Source of the DNA: Agapetus fuscipes
Lineage: Eukaryota; Arthropoda; Insecta; Trichoptera; Glossosomatidae
Direction: 5' to 3'
Length of the DNA stretch: 64,000 nt
Assembly (NCBI GenBank): GCA_951799405.1
Contig: OX637332.1
Span: forward strand, 8,251,001 to 8,315,000
The notes beneath the pieces were generated by a model. That model was not told where the DNA came from. It was given only the letters and a program-made list of their open reading frames with translations, and did not search any database. This document shows, piece by piece, positions 9,836 to 21,339 of this stretch (positions are counted from its first letter, which is position 1; each line of letters begins with the position of its first letter). Position numbers and translations under genes: made by a program.

Positions 9836-10320
9836 ACTCAGAGAAAGAGACTTTTTTCAAAGGAAACTCAGTACATTTATTAGAAACAGTAACTCTGTTA
9901 ACAACAAAAATAATTAAAAAATATAGACTTTGTTCACTATCAGTAAGTACTAATTATTTTGCTTATGACCAAAAAAAAAATGAAACATATGTCGTCATAT
10001 TTTTTTGTACATGAAATTAGTGTCGAGCCCATTTATAAAGCAGTAAATAAATTACATTTGTGTTAAAAATGAATTGTCCTGTCTATGTGGGTTTGCGTTT
10101 CATGTCTTGGCGAGTGTGAAAAATTCGCTGAGCCGACGTAATTCAGTAAGCACATTAACTGAACAGTGAAAAGCCCCGGTGGCAAAGTTCACAATCGCCC
10201 TATCTCATTACAAGATAGGCCTCATTTTTAACGCGTTCAAAATGTCCACTGTGTTATGAACAAATTTCAACACCATCTCCAAATCCAATAAACAAAATAT
10301 TTAGGAAATATTATAATCAA
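9836..10320. other. Spacer, nothing recognised
   Basis: AT-rich with one moderately GC-rich patch near 10090-10210; no supportable feature. Confidence 0.3.
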
Positions 10321-10920
10321 TAAGCTTGTTTGCAAGGATATATAGACATTTAAGATTATATTTAATGCATGCCCACAAGCAGGAACTTGTAAGTTAACGC
10401 TTACAAATGCTGCATGTCTACTTGTCTTGTGTTGTCATGTATCCTGCCGCTATTTAGGGGTGGCCGGTACCTACACACAAGTGCCTCCACTTAAATCTGT
10501 CCTTGCATACTTCTTTCATCTCATCTGGTTTCATCACTCTTTTCATGCACGCTCTTCTCTTGTTTCCACTCTGTAGATTCCATTAATTCGCAATCTCACT
10601 TATCTCATCAATCCATTCTTTCCTAGGTCTTCCCCTTCCACAATTACTCTTTATACCCTTTTTTGTTAGTCGGTCTTCAGTCATCCTTTCAATATGTCCA
10701 AACCATCGCATCACACTTCTTTAAACTTTCACTTTCACGCTTTCTTTTACTCCGCTTTCATTCGTTTGTCACTCTATCTTTCAATGTTTTTTTACTTACA
10801 AATTGAAATCCAAACCTCAAATGAAAATAAGTCCTCTAACAACCTTCCCTGAAACAGGTGTGACATGGGCAAAGTGAACATCTTTTTAAAGTATGGTGGT
10901 CAGCTTCATACCATCCTTTA
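10321..10920 (-). repeat. LINE-B 3' tail repeat split by a LINE-A insertion
   Basis: Two halves of one minus-strand copy (10321-10425 and 10793-10920) are separated by a LINE-A fragment. At the junctions TACTTGT (10419-10425) faces TACTTAC (10793-10799), a plausible decayed target-site duplication. Confidence 0.7.
10426..10792 (-). repeat. LINE-A 3' end with RT C-terminal coding remnant
   Basis: Minus strand: matches the 1-955 LINE over the region encoding RWFGHIERM and RPRKEWID, with deletions, then continues into the LINE-A 3' end (GGTGGCCGG in inverse, GGCAGGATACATGACAAC). Inserted into a LINE-B tail, so it is the younger of the two. Confidence 0.75.
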
Positions 10921-11036
10921 AGTTAATGAATAATATAGTTATTAATAATTCGAAAGAGTTTAGCATCCGAGATTTTCATGTCATCAGCCATCTTTTAATA
11001 ATTATTAATCGGATTATGTATCAATTTACATGTACA

Positions 11037-11168
11037 TTCGATACCTCAATGGTTAGCGGTTCTGCTTGGCATACCAGAGGCCATGTTTCGAATGCCAACT
11101 GGTGTCACAAAATACTTTTTTGGACATCTGTATCGACAAGGCTTACTTAAGCTACACAAGAAAAACAA
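11037..11168 (+). repeat. Diverged SINE2-like element
   Basis: TCGATACCTCAATGGTTAGC and TGTTTCGAATGCC stand where the SINE2 A and B boxes are expected, followed by TGGTGTCACAAAA and GACAAGGCTTACTTAAGC as in the SINE2 body. It has an internal deletion. Confidence 0.45.
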
Positions 11169-11177
11169 ATATCTATT

Positions 11178-11372
11178 CTGTATAATCTAAGTTACCAAGA
11201 TGTATGAAAAGTCAAGATTAAAACTAAATTCACGACCATAAGAAAACATGTGTGAGCTCGCGTTTGCACATTCTGCAAGAATAATTAGGAAACTAGACAC
11301 AAACCTCGAATGAACAAAAATGCCGTAACTCCTTGCGACTTTCCCTGAAACAGGGGTGATATTAGCTCCTAG
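11178..11372 (-). repeat. LINE-B 3' tail repeat, decayed
   Basis: Keeps TTTCCCTGAAACAGGGGTGA and TATAATCTAAGTTACCAAGA in order, with many substitutions. Confidence 0.6.
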
Positions 11373-11726
11373 TAGTAGAATTTGACAATAAAACAGCTTA
11401 AGACTGAAAATGAAAAAAAAAAAAAAAAAAGTTTTTATACGGTGGAATTATATATATATTGTAAGTAAATTCATTAAAAAACATTTGCTTAATGTTTTTT
11501 ATTGCGCTATAATAATTACCTTGAGAAATTAAAACACTCCAAATGGCAAAGCACATGGAGGTAATTTTTCCTCAAAATGTGTTTAAAAATTAATACATTT
11601 TTCATCACTTTAATACAACGTGACTAAACATTATACATGTCTACCTAAATTGTAGATTTTATTTTATGTTTGTTTTTGCTAAGTGTTAGTTTGTTTTATA
11701 TAGGTGAATGTAATCAATTGTTTGCA

Positions 11727-12305
11727 TTCCTTGACTTACAGGTTAGTATGAGGCCGACCACTTTGAATGTTAAAAAATGGTTCATTTTGCCAATTTCACC
11801 CCTGTTTCAGGGAAGGTTAGCAAAAGTTGCAGGGTTTGTGATCATTTGAGGTTTGGATTTTAATTTGTCAGTAGGTACACATTAAACTTACACTTGCCTG
11901 TTTTTAGGCATGCATTTAATATTAACCTAAAATACTTACAAATCATTCAAGGGCGTACGCAGGATGAAATCTAGGGGGGGCAGGTTTTGGAAAATTGAAG
12001 ACGTCGTCACCAAAATATATTGTCGACGGGGAGTAGACACGCAAATTGCAAGATTATTCTGATATTTCCTATCGAAATTTATAATATCGCTAAAATATAT
12101 TAGTAGCTTTCATGTATGTGCGATCATCTCTAGGGGGGGGAGGGGGTAAGTCTTGATCGAAAATGGTCATTTCAGTAATTGCAATACAATTTATTAACGA
12201 TTTTGGATTATTTCGGTTCATTTTCCTCTTCCAGCCCCTTCCCCCCCCTGCCACTTCCTAGTTACGCCCATGATATCATTGCAACTTAGATTATAACTTA
12301 TAAAC
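11727..12305 (+). repeat. LINE-B 3' tail repeat split by a hAT-like MITE
   Basis: Starts ATTCCTTGACTTACAGGTTA with core CCCCTGTTTCAGGGAAGG up to 11947. The last bases (TGCAACTTAGATTATA) resume after 12280, behind the inserted element. Confidence 0.75.
11948..12272 (+). mobile_element. hAT-like MITE with 8-bp target duplication
   Basis: Ends CAAGGGCGTACGCAGGA and, inverted, CATGGGCGTAACTAGGA form imperfect terminal inverted repeats. Flanks AAATCATT (11940-11947) and ATATCATT (12273-12280) agree at 7 of 8 bases, the length expected for hAT insertions. Interior has G-runs and no coding capacity. A partial relative lies at 29290-29442. Confidence 0.7.
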
Positions 12306-12573
12306 TCAACTAATGCTTGTCCAATCTGTTGGACTTGAATACGATGATGGCATGGCGGCTATACATAAGAGTGTGTTTACTTTCTATGGCCATTTTAGTA
12401 ACCAAGTTATAACTCGTTATTTTTACAAACATATTTTATTTCAATTACATCGGCACCTCTGCTCTCGTACGAAATCTAGTATTCGAAATCATACGATTAC
12501 CGAACTAAATCTACACTGAAGTTTAATTTTTTTGTTATATACACATACCGTCGGATTTTAATAAAAGTAGGTG

Positions 12574-12615
12574 TTGGCAAAGTGAACCACTGTAAAAAAT
12601 GGTTCACTTTGCCAA
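12574..12615. repeat. Perfect 16-bp inverted repeat
   Basis: TTGGCAAAGTGAACCA is followed after a 10-base spacer by its exact complement TGGTTCACTTTGCCAA, the latter being the start of a LINE-B tail copy. A scrap of an oppositely oriented copy is the likely source. Confidence 0.8.
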
Positions 12616-12806
12616 TGTCACCCCTGTTTCAGGGAAGGTCGGCAAAAGTTGTGGGGCTTATGTTCATTTGAGGTTTGGATTTTATTTGTAAGTACACATT
12701 CAGCATTTGTAAGCGCGAACTACACTTGTTGGTTTGTGGGCATACATCTGAGAGCTTTAAATGAATATATCCTTGCAACTTAGATAATAGATTATTATTA
12801 TAGATA
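12590..12806 (+). repeat. LINE-B 3' tail repeat, second subfamily
   Basis: Starts at TGTAAAAAATGGTTCAC, contains CCCCTGTTTCAGGGAAGGTC and ends GTGGGCATACATCTGAGAG followed by ATAGATTATT repeats. Confidence 0.8.
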
Positions 12807-13739
12807 GGTGTCATTTGAATCAGGGCTGCCAAATGATGAAAAATAATGGGCGACAATTTTTTTTCTTTAACAAAATACTCCTTAATTTTTAACATGACTT
12901 CTTTTTTTAGGTTTAGGCATTCAGTCAATTTCACTTCTCGGTGAACAACAAAAAGTGTGAATTTCCAAGATGGCGCCGGTACTAGTATCGACTTTGACTA
13001 TATTTATTACGATACGTTTGCTTCAATATAACAATAGTATTTAATTAACACTAATTAATTTACTTTATTTATTAACAAATCTTATTAAAAATCATTGTTT
13101 TGGTCAAGTGGCTTGTGTTTTAATACTGTAAAAAATTATTATTATTTCAAGGATATTTAAATAAATTACAAGTTATTTTTAACACGTAAAACAGTTAATG
13201 TTTCATTTTTTTAATGTGAAAATTACAAATGTTTTCGATTTTCAAACTACAATTACTACTAGGTATAATTAAAAAGAAAAAAAAATCCATAGTATTTAAG
13301 TCGGTAAGTAAATAATCAGCCACCTACTTGTATATGAATCATAGATAATCTTAAGATATACAGAAAATTAGATTTTTCACTTTCTTAAAAGTATCCTAGA
13401 CTTTCGGTTTTTATAGTCGAATATCAAAACATATCCGAGGCATACAATTCCTGAGGTGCATTATTTCTACAGAGTTTATATACGCACGCGTAGGTTCCAA
13501 CTTCCAACCTACATAAAAAACGCGTACTAAATTGAAGTTTAATTCATTTTTTTACTACTGCTGTTTGAGATAATCGAAACATTCATTACCTTTTTACACT
13601 CGGAGAATATTTACGATTTATTTTCAGTTTTAATTGCTGAAATAATGATTTATATGGCACGCAACACCATAAATAAAAATAAGCAGAATACTGGAACGCA
13701 GAAGAAGTTTTCTATCCACGATTATGTGGTATATTCTAT
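12807..13739. other. AT-rich stretch, nothing recognised
   Basis: No coding frame or repeat with support. Contains one AAGATGGCGCCGG motif at about 12968 with no other promoter-like context. Confidence 0.3.
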
Positions 13740-13897
13740 ATTCTAAGTTGAAAGATAATGAAGAAGGAATAGATAGACAAGATAGGTGAGATTGAGAAAG
13801 AATGGAACCTGCCGAGTGAGAAGTAGATATGTATGAAGAAGGCGATGAAGATACTGAAGAAATGAAAGAGATACGCAAAGACAGAAAAAGTGGAGAT
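13740..13897 (+). repeat. LINE-A RT C-terminal remnant
   Basis: In the plus strand the degraded coding reads like IDKIGEIEKEWNLPSEK and then ICMKKAMK, matching the IDQISEIANEW...CMKRVMK tail seen elsewhere, with stops. It ends where a SINE1 fragment begins. Confidence 0.6.
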
Positions 13898-13975
13898 TAT
13901 GGGCTTAAATCCCGGCGGAGCGCAAAAAAATACCATTTATATTTTCTATTGATTTTAAGATGCTCTATTTTCCTG
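13898..13975 (+). repeat. SINE1 internal fragment
   Basis: AAATCCCGGCGGAGCGC and ATACCATTTATATTTTC match the B-box-to-body part of SINE1, then TGCTCTATTTTCCTGGAT. Confidence 0.6.
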
Positions 13976-14279
13976 GATAATTAAGGCTTAAGAAAGGTTA
14001 CAGGGAGAATTAAAATACTGCATTGGCTACGTGATATTATAAAAAATAATATGGCCATTTGAGTTTCCCGTTAAGTACCTCCATAATGCTGGAGTGTTAT
14101 AGTTTATTTAGCATTTGCAGACGCTGCAAACGTTTAAAGTCTTGCCAGTCATCCAATACTCGTGGCACTAGAGAGCCACTTCACTTCTCACAAGGCAAAG
14201 CAAAAAAAAACACATCGCAAGGCATTTTCAACTTTAAATTTCATGTTACAACTTTTTTACAACGCTACCGTTCCTTAAC

Positions 14280-14652
14280 TTGGCGGTGCACAATTGTATA
14301 TTGTTGCCGAACCTGATGTATGGAAGCGAGTCGTGGACGGTGAATGTAAGAGAAGTAAATAAGGTATGCACCGTAGAAATGGCTCATTTAAGAAGTATGA
14401 CAGGAAAAACACTGAAAGATAGAGTGCGAAACGAAGGGGAAGACCTAGGAAAGAATGGATTGATCAGATAAGTGAGATTGCGAATGAATGGAATTTACAG
14501 AGTGGAAACAAGAGAAGAGCGTGCATGAAAAGAGTGATGAAACTAGATGAGATGAAAGAAGTATGCAAGGACAGAGTCAAATGGAGGCACTTGTGTGGAG
14601 GTACCGACCACTCCTAGAGGAATGGCGACAGAATACAAGACAAGACAAGTAT
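14280..14652 (+). pseudogene. LINE-A RT C-terminus with internal deletion
   Basis: Plus-strand frame reads VHNCILLPNLMYGSESWTVN and RSMTGKTLKDRVRNE as in the 1-955 copy. It then jumps, by a deletion of roughly 45 codons, to the segment encoding GRPRKEWID in another frame, and on to the LINE-A tail (GGAATGGCGACAGAATACAAG). The tail ends in ACAAGACAAG repeats. The deletion and frame shift make it non-functional. Confidence 0.75.
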
Positions 14653-14740
14653 CAAGGGTGCAAATTACTAAGATGATCGATACAGATTTTTTAAGGTTTT
14701 GTTGTTTTTGTATACTTCAATCTTATTTATTGTTTGTATT

Positions 14741-14915
14741 TCTTGACTTACAGGTTGGTATGTGGCTGACCACCCATAATGAGGTTGGCAAAACTTGCAA
14801 GGTTATGTTCATTTGCGGCCACATGCGGCCCTTCTAAGCACGAACTCACATGTGTCTGCATGCATTTAATGTGAATATTAAATGTTAATATATCTTTGCA
14901 ACTTAGATTATAGAT
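14741..14915 (+). repeat. LINE-B 3' tail repeat with internal deletion
   Basis: Starts TCTTGACTTACAGGTTGG and ends TGCAACTTAGATTATAGAT, but lacks about 80 bases around the GTTTCAGGGAAGG core. Confidence 0.75.
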
Positions 14916-15551
14916 GCCTCCGATCTTCATTTAACGGGCACTGGTAAAAGAAAAAGAGAATCCGATTCATATATTATCTTCCACCTCACAATAATATCAT
15001 TCGAAACAATAGATTAACTAGGAATATACTTTTAATTTTAGATCTGAATATCTTTTTAGTAACTAAGTAGTCTACCCTTACCTATACAGAGTACTCGTCT
15101 CTGCAAGTATGTAAATTTTATTTTGTACAATTATTATTATTTATAAGTTGTACATGACTTTGATGATAAAAGAACAAGCCATTTTTACCGGAACACTGGC
15201 AGCCCGTCCAAAATATAAAACTTTGTGCCCATATAAAAGAGTGTGAACGTGACTCGAAACCACATCCGTCCAAGCGCGCAGAGTGACGATGGAAACAGGA
15301 TTATAACCAGTGATAGCCACTCGCAAACACTGTCACTTTATCAAAAATTTCAATCACCAAATTCATGCAAATTCACACCAGTCATTTTTTTAAGTCATGT
15401 CAAGAAGACATTTTTTTATTACAAGAACGCAACTAAATCACATTTAGATACATACTAGATGGAGAATAGTATTTTATAAAATGAAAACTATGTGACCATG
15501 TCGAAATGATATTCTTTTATACATACAAATTATATTCTTGCAACTCCAAAT
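14916..15551. other. Spacer, nothing recognised
   Basis: AT-rich with a mildly GC-rich patch at 15180-15320. No splice-flanked frame or repeat identified. Confidence 0.3.
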
Positions 15552-15806
15552 CAAATCTAATCTAATCTTAGTTGCAAAGATATGTTACTTTGGAGATTTA
15601 AATTATATGCATTCTCACAAGCATACACGTACAAGTTCGCGCTTGCACATGCCGCATGTGAACCTACAATATAAAAACTAAATCTCAAACGGACATACAC
15701 CCTGCAACTCTTGCCGTCCTTCCCTGAAACAGAGGTGACATTGGAAAAGTGAACCATTTTTACAGCATGGGTGGACAGCCGCATTCCAACTTATAAGTCA
15801 AGGAAC
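15552..15806 (-). repeat. LINE-B 3' tail repeat, near complete
   Basis: Reading minus, from CCTTGACTTATAAGTTGG through the GTTTCAGGGAAGGACGG core to GCAACTAAGATTAGATTAG. Simple-repeat tail at 15552-15575. Confidence 0.85.
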
Positions 15807-16985
15807 TTGTCACTCCAAAAAATATTTAATTTCCAATTACCTGCCTAAAATTATCCAAAATGTTTTTTTTGCTGCTAATAATGTTTTAACGAACAAATAC
15901 AAGTTGCTAAGATGAACGAATATTTTTAATATTTTTTAATATTTTGAGACCACGCTGTTCAAAGGTTTCCACGTTCTCTAGAAGCGCAGGCGGTATTCTG
16001 GACATTTAAATCCTCTCAGATCAGATACCGCATGAATGATACAAAATGACGCCTAAGCAAAGCTATATTTTTTTTCTAACGATGGAAAGTATACTTGTAA
16101 AATTAAGAAACGCATGTTCACGCTTACGCATTAGGCTTGTGTATTTACATGCATAAGAAATGAATGTTAGCTCTTTATACCTTAACTTCCCTAACTAATC
16201 TAGAGCTCCTCAGAGAGACATTCTTGTAAGATATCGTCGACATCGGGGGAACCACACACAGCACTAGAAGAGGAAGAAGATGATCCTTTAACTAAGCAAC
16301 TCTTTATACCTTTACCTGAATCAGGGGTGGTAGCATTGGCAAAAGTTTATATAAAGGTTCAAACATCTGTAAATTACGTTGTTTTTCTTTTGTTATTTTT
16401 TCTTAGTATGTAAGACAATCAACTATAGGGTATCTCATTTAATTGAAATTTATGTACTGACGGGTTTTATCAGAAAAAGTTTTTCCATCTAAGTGAAAAA
16501 TACACGCTCAGAGTACGAACAAATGGAAAGCTAAATGTTTACTCGTACATCTCCTCCTGAAAATGAAAGTAAAAGCTATATTATGTACCGAGCATGCGGT
16601 GTTTGCTTTTTTCACAATTTATTTGGTGGCTGGATATTCTTATAGCAAAGTCCCAAGCGCAAATAGTGCCATATAATAGAAATTGGAACTTCTGTATTCG
16701 TTCAATCCAATTTTGATTTACCATCAATGCACATCGGAAATATGCTTTCTAGGAAAAGTGTGCAGAAGACAGATTTTATTAACGCAACTAACGCATACGC
16801 AACTAATTTTATTCTTAAAAATAATAAATATATACATGTATAGAAAAAAAGTGTTTCATCCTTTTTTTGAAAATTATTATACCAGTAAGATATTCGGGAA
16901 ACGGATGTTAAAAATAAATTGGAGGTACATTTTGATGCACCCTCACTCAGCAATAAAAATGATGGTTGGAAATGTCTAAAAAAAC
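15807..16985. other. Mostly AT-rich stretch with one possible LINE-B scrap
   Basis: At 16305-16345 CTGAATCAGGGGTGGTAGCATTGG resembles the LINE-B core in minus orientation. The rest shows no gene or known repeat. Confidence 0.3.
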
Positions 16986-17250
16986 GCAACTAAGCTAAAT
17001 ATATGGTGTATCTTTTTGCTACGACAGGCAAGAGGGTAGGCCTTTCGTTTACCACTTGAATTGAAGTGGAGGTTTCCTGAGGAGGCTGGTAATCATTTTT
17101 GGTGAAGGTTGAGTACCCTGCCGGTATTTTTTTGGGCTTGAAATAAACACTGACAGGGTAAATCATTTCTCACTTTCAGTGGGATTTGAACCCAAACTCG
17201 AAGAATACTCGGCGTAGAGTACTCTGCCAACTGAGCTATCGACCGGACAT
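16986..17250 (-). repeat. SINE2, diverged, head-to-head with the next copy
   Basis: Minus strand: head GATAGCTCAGTTGGCAGAGT and B-box region GGTTTGAACCC in the minus sense (decayed), then the body to GCTTAGTTGCGTT at 16986. The middle is partly deleted. Confidence 0.75.
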
Positions 17251-17282
17251 TATTTTATAAAATCATTGTATTTTATAAAATC

Positions 17283-17616
17283 AAGTCCGGTCGATAGCTC
17301 AGGTGGTAGAGTGCTTGCATTCCATGCCGAAAGCTCGGGTTCGAATCCCATCGAGGGTGTCAGAAATGATTTCCCGTTTCGGTGTTTATTTCAAACCCCA
17401 AAATAGAATACCGGCAAGGTTTACTCAGCCTTCACAAGAAATGAGTACCAGCGCTCTCGGGAGCTGGGAAACCTCCACTTCAACTGAAGTGGTTGGCGTA
17501 AGGCCGGCCCCCTTACCTGTAAAAATAAATAGGTTCAACTCGCCACATGCGACCCCTTCGGGGATAACGCGGCAAGAAGTTACACTATATGTGTAGCTCA
17601 GTTGCGTTTTTTTATT
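17283..17616 (+). repeat. SINE2, full-length reference copy
   Basis: Complete: GTCCGGTCGATAGCTCAGG, B box GGGTTCGAATCCC, the region GATTTCCCGTTTCGGTGTTT missing from composites, GCCTTCACAAGAAATGAGTA, GGGGATAACGCGGCAAG and the 3' end TGTAGCTCAGTTGCGTTTT. Length is about 330 bp. Confidence 0.85.
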
Positions 17617-17936
17617 GTACATTAGTAGGAAAAACATATTAGAGTGCAGAGTTAATTAGAGATTGATCTCAATATAAGGTTGTTATTAGTACGGAAGACT
17701 GAATCATGATAAAGATCATGCCTTCTTTCTCGTCTGAAGGCATCCGACACATACACATTAGTGTTGTACAGCATGAAACTTTCCAACAGGGTGGGACTGT
17801 AAATGATACCATTGATTTAAATAATATTTTGACAGGCAACTATAGATAACACTTAAACTGAGACTGAGAGAAATTTCTAGAATCTTATTTATTGGAAGAA
17901 GTGAAATCAAATGAAATCATTTTATTTATTTTTTAT
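17617..17936. other. Spacer, nothing recognised
   Basis: AT-rich; no supportable feature. Confidence 0.3.
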
Positions 17937-18088
17937 TAATTGAATAGGAAACACAATTTTTCATTCACTTTTATTTTATTTATAATTAACAATTTAGCTC
18001 CTGAAGATGCTTTATTAGGCGAAAACGTTTGAGCAAAAAATAAATAAAAAATGAATTACAACTTTGTTTTTCCTATGGAATTTATAAA
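17937..18088. mobile_element. Small inverted-repeat element with hammerhead-like core (copy 1)
   Basis: Imperfect inverted ends (TTGAATAGGAAACACAA and the complement of TTGTTTTTCCTATGGAA) flank a central CTGAAGATGCTTTATTAGGC followed by GAAAAC. An inverted-orientation relative lies at 28313-28474. No coding capacity. Confidence 0.55.
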
Positions 18089-20540
18089 AAAAATACAATG
18101 GACTTTCACTGTATTAACAGACTTAAAAACAAATGAAATCAATTTATTTTTTCTATGCACAAAAAAAATATTTTTAGAAGAAACATTGAAGTGTGTCTTT
18201 GGAAACATCTGCTAATGGTGCATGTTTTTTTTTACTTGAAATAATCTTGTGAAAAAGAAAACAATTCACCATCCCAATTTTGCCTAGCCATAAACAGGTA
18301 TTTCGGTAATCGAATAATCAATTTTATTGAATGAATTATCAATTAATGACATGTGCTTACTCAGGTCAAATTTTTCTACAAAGGACGCAAACCAGGTTTG
18401 TTTTTGTATTTTATTTCAAACACAGTCAAAGTCATATTCTTCATCCACGTAACTACAAAGCCGAAAAATGTAAAATATATTTCAAGTTTTTCTAGAGTAA
18501 TTTAAACAAAGATTTCTTTGTTTAAGTTAAATCTTAAGTGTTGCAAGGCATTTTCCTAGTTAAGAACGAACATACATGTAAGTTTATTTCTGTAACTCTA
18601 TCATAAATTATTGTCAGCTTGATAAATTATCCAATAAGTCCAAAATTTTCCAAAATGAGTTAGATATGAATGAGAAATTGTTAAGTAAGAACTATAAAAA
18701 GCCCACAAATAAACTTCTGCAAACTATTAAAACAGTTCTCTCTTACAAGCCATTACTTTAAGATTTCAGCCTTTATTCTGCTCTCATTTTTTTTTTTATC
18801 TTAAGTTAGTTCTGATTTCACATAACGAAATTCGTACGTACCTATATTGAGGTTTCAATATTCGTTTATACCTTTCAACGTATAATACGAGCCCGCTTTT
18901 CGCTAAGGTCATGGAACTGTCTGGTCTAATAATGATACGTATGAAGAAAATACATAGTTTGATATAAACTTGGATGGAAAAACTGAAATATACCTGTTAT
19001 ACGTGCTTTGGTTCATACGTGATTTAATCTGGAGTTGATTAAGTGACACTAAAATTTCTGCACGATATGGCATATACAGTTTTATTTGTAGTTTATCTAT
19101 TGTCCAGCTTCATACCAACCTATACATAAAGAAACATGGAATGGTATATGGATGCACAAGATAATAACTCTCATAATTGATAGATATGCAGGTCTGTTTG
19201 CTGATAATGTAATAAAGATGGCCAATGCTATCCTTATTATAAGAAAAGATAGCTAAATAAAAACAGAGATTTCATGTATATATGTATCTCGGGGCTTGCT
19301 TTGCACATTGTATGTTTGTATATTCGCAAAACATGCCAAAGTGAACTTACACGTTTCTGCTTGTGTATATACATAACGTAAATGGTGGACTGAAATTATA
19401 ATGCATACATCTATACAACTTATGTAAATTTTACAGTGATAATTACAGGAGTTTTGTTCATTTCATTGTTTCAATGAGGTCGCTATCTTTGACTTATTTA
19501 AGAATTCAGTATCATTCGTAAAAACAGCTCTATTCAGTTTACCTTTTTAACAAACGCGTATGGAAATAAGTAAATTACATGTTTTAAGGATATTGCTTTT
19601 TTTTATCAAAATAAGTATATCAAATGCAATTTCAATTAAGGTGTATAAATGAAAAAAAGTATGATTTAATAATTTTTTTGGAGTAAACATATATAATTAA
19701 TACCCAATATATTAATATTGCTAGAAAAAAAACTCAAAGCACACCTTCGCAAGTTGACAAAGAATATGTCATGTAAATATAATTTCATATGTTGGCAATC
19801 AATTTATAAATAAATATATGAAAAGCCGATTTCCACGGAAGGCGTAGAAAGCAATATTCTAGCTGTCTACCAGTCCAAAAATATCTTCATTGATTTCCAT
19901 ACAATGCAAAGAATAACGCAAAATCTCACCCAAGAAAACAAAGCCTACTTTTGGTTCCAGTCAGTTTATTAAATGAGCTGGGAGACTTCGCAAATGGAGG
20001 AAACTTAAAATGAAGGCTAAAAATTAAAGCGATTTTTCTCGTGTCGGTATTTGGCATAGAATCTAACCTCCATGCAAACCTGGGGCCATAGATAATAATA
20101 CCATTATGTACCAACACAGACAGCCTTGCGAATTGCAAAAACAATGTTCTTCCCATCTCCGCATTTTCGGCGCCGATTTTCGCAATCGCACATTATATCA
20201 CAAAAAATATAGACTGAAGCAAACGCAAATGACGTAATAAAAATACAACAAAAAAAACAATACACGAAAATACAGCATTAGATAATCGTAAAATAGATGA
20301 CATTATAAAGGTGCAGACATGTGAATTTACTCAGATTGGTTATATTATATATTTTGTATGCATGTGAAAACGTACCTTAATTTTCTGCTACCATTTCAAT
20401 GCACAAAAATCACCACAAAAAAATAAATAAACAATATTAAAAAATATATATATATAAACAAAATATTACGACGGAGTGCGAAATCGATCGGAGAATAAAT
20501 AATAACAAGATATTTAAATGTTGTTTAATATTAAAACTTT
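18089..20540. other. Long AT-rich stretch with faint LINE-B scraps
   Basis: At 19098-19136 CCAGCTTCATACCAACC and at about 19290-19435 a decayed LINE-B tail-like segment (CACGTTTCTGCTTGTG) can be guessed. No gene, no clear exon and no intact repeat were recognised in the rest. Confidence 0.3.
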
Positions 20541-20589
20541 TTAGTCTGCTACACCATAGGGTCGAGGTTTTTTTTGGGTTTTCGCATGT

Positions 20590-20830
20590 GAGGCGGTGTT
20601 ATTTAATCGTGGATTTTCGGCGTACAGTCGCGGCCGGCAGTATCGGTGTGTGTTTTTTTTGTTGAGTTCGCCTAACAATACGCGACAGCCAGCGGTATGT
20701 TTCCCGACCGTGGGTCGATACTGCGTAGTTTTGCGACGGCCCGGCAGAGGTGCTGGCGTCGACCAATCAGCTGGGAACCGACAATGGCGACATCTGCCAC
20801 ACGAACCTGCAACTATAGACTTCTGCATAG
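20590..20830. promoter_or_regulatory. CpG-rich island, candidate promoter or first exon
   Basis: About 240 bp rich in CG dinucleotides in an otherwise AT-rich setting. It holds a CCAAT-box context (GACCAATCAGCTGGG near 20763) and a start-like CCGACAATGGCGACATCTGC at 20778-20797. Frames cross it on both strands without a recognisable domain. Housekeeping-type insect promoters can look like this; the transcript direction is not determined. Confidence 0.35.
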
Positions 20831-21044
20831 ATAAATAACTATTCAAGCTACGTGCTCTGTGGCTACGTGTATTCATGTAATTTTACTAAGGGTAAATTTA
20901 CTTTTTTTTATTTCGTAAAATAATAGACTTTATTTTTAAAAATGCATCTGTGTTTTTAAAAAAATTATATCTGGATTAGTTTTAAAATTATAGCTCTTTT
21001 CGATTTCCGGTAAAATAGGTCATTTTTTTTTTTAATTTGGGCGG

Positions 21045-21180
21045 ATATGACGTCGATGGATCTTCAGATCTTCGGAGTGTAGGTATCGACGGGCCCAGGT
21101 AGACGTTTTGCTAGCGACGTTTTACGTCATTTTGACGTCAAACGTCTCTAAGCAAGCCGAGCTGCGTTTTGGCGGGACTC
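21045..21180. promoter_or_regulatory. Cluster of ACGTC motifs with an E2F-like site
   Basis: Within 130 bp there are TATGACGTCGAT, TTTTACGTCATTT, TTTGACGTCAAACGTC and TTTTGGCGGGACT. These match CREB/ATF-like half or full sites and an E2F-like site. Whether they belong to the CpG island 250 bp upstream is inference. Confidence 0.3.
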
Positions 21181-21339
21181 AAATTCTCCGCATTTTATTT
21201 TTGAAAATTATCAATGATGTATTTATTTTTAATACTTACAAAATATATGGTTGTGATCCTTGAAAAATGTAGGTACTCTAAACAACCATATAATTTTCAA
21301 CCGTTTTCCTTACCTTTGCAATTACCGCATCGATGGAGG

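Noticed and set aside
17303..17596. Frames over SINE2 such as VECLHSMPKARVRIPSRV
   Set aside because: Translations of a tRNA-derived SINE; not proteins.
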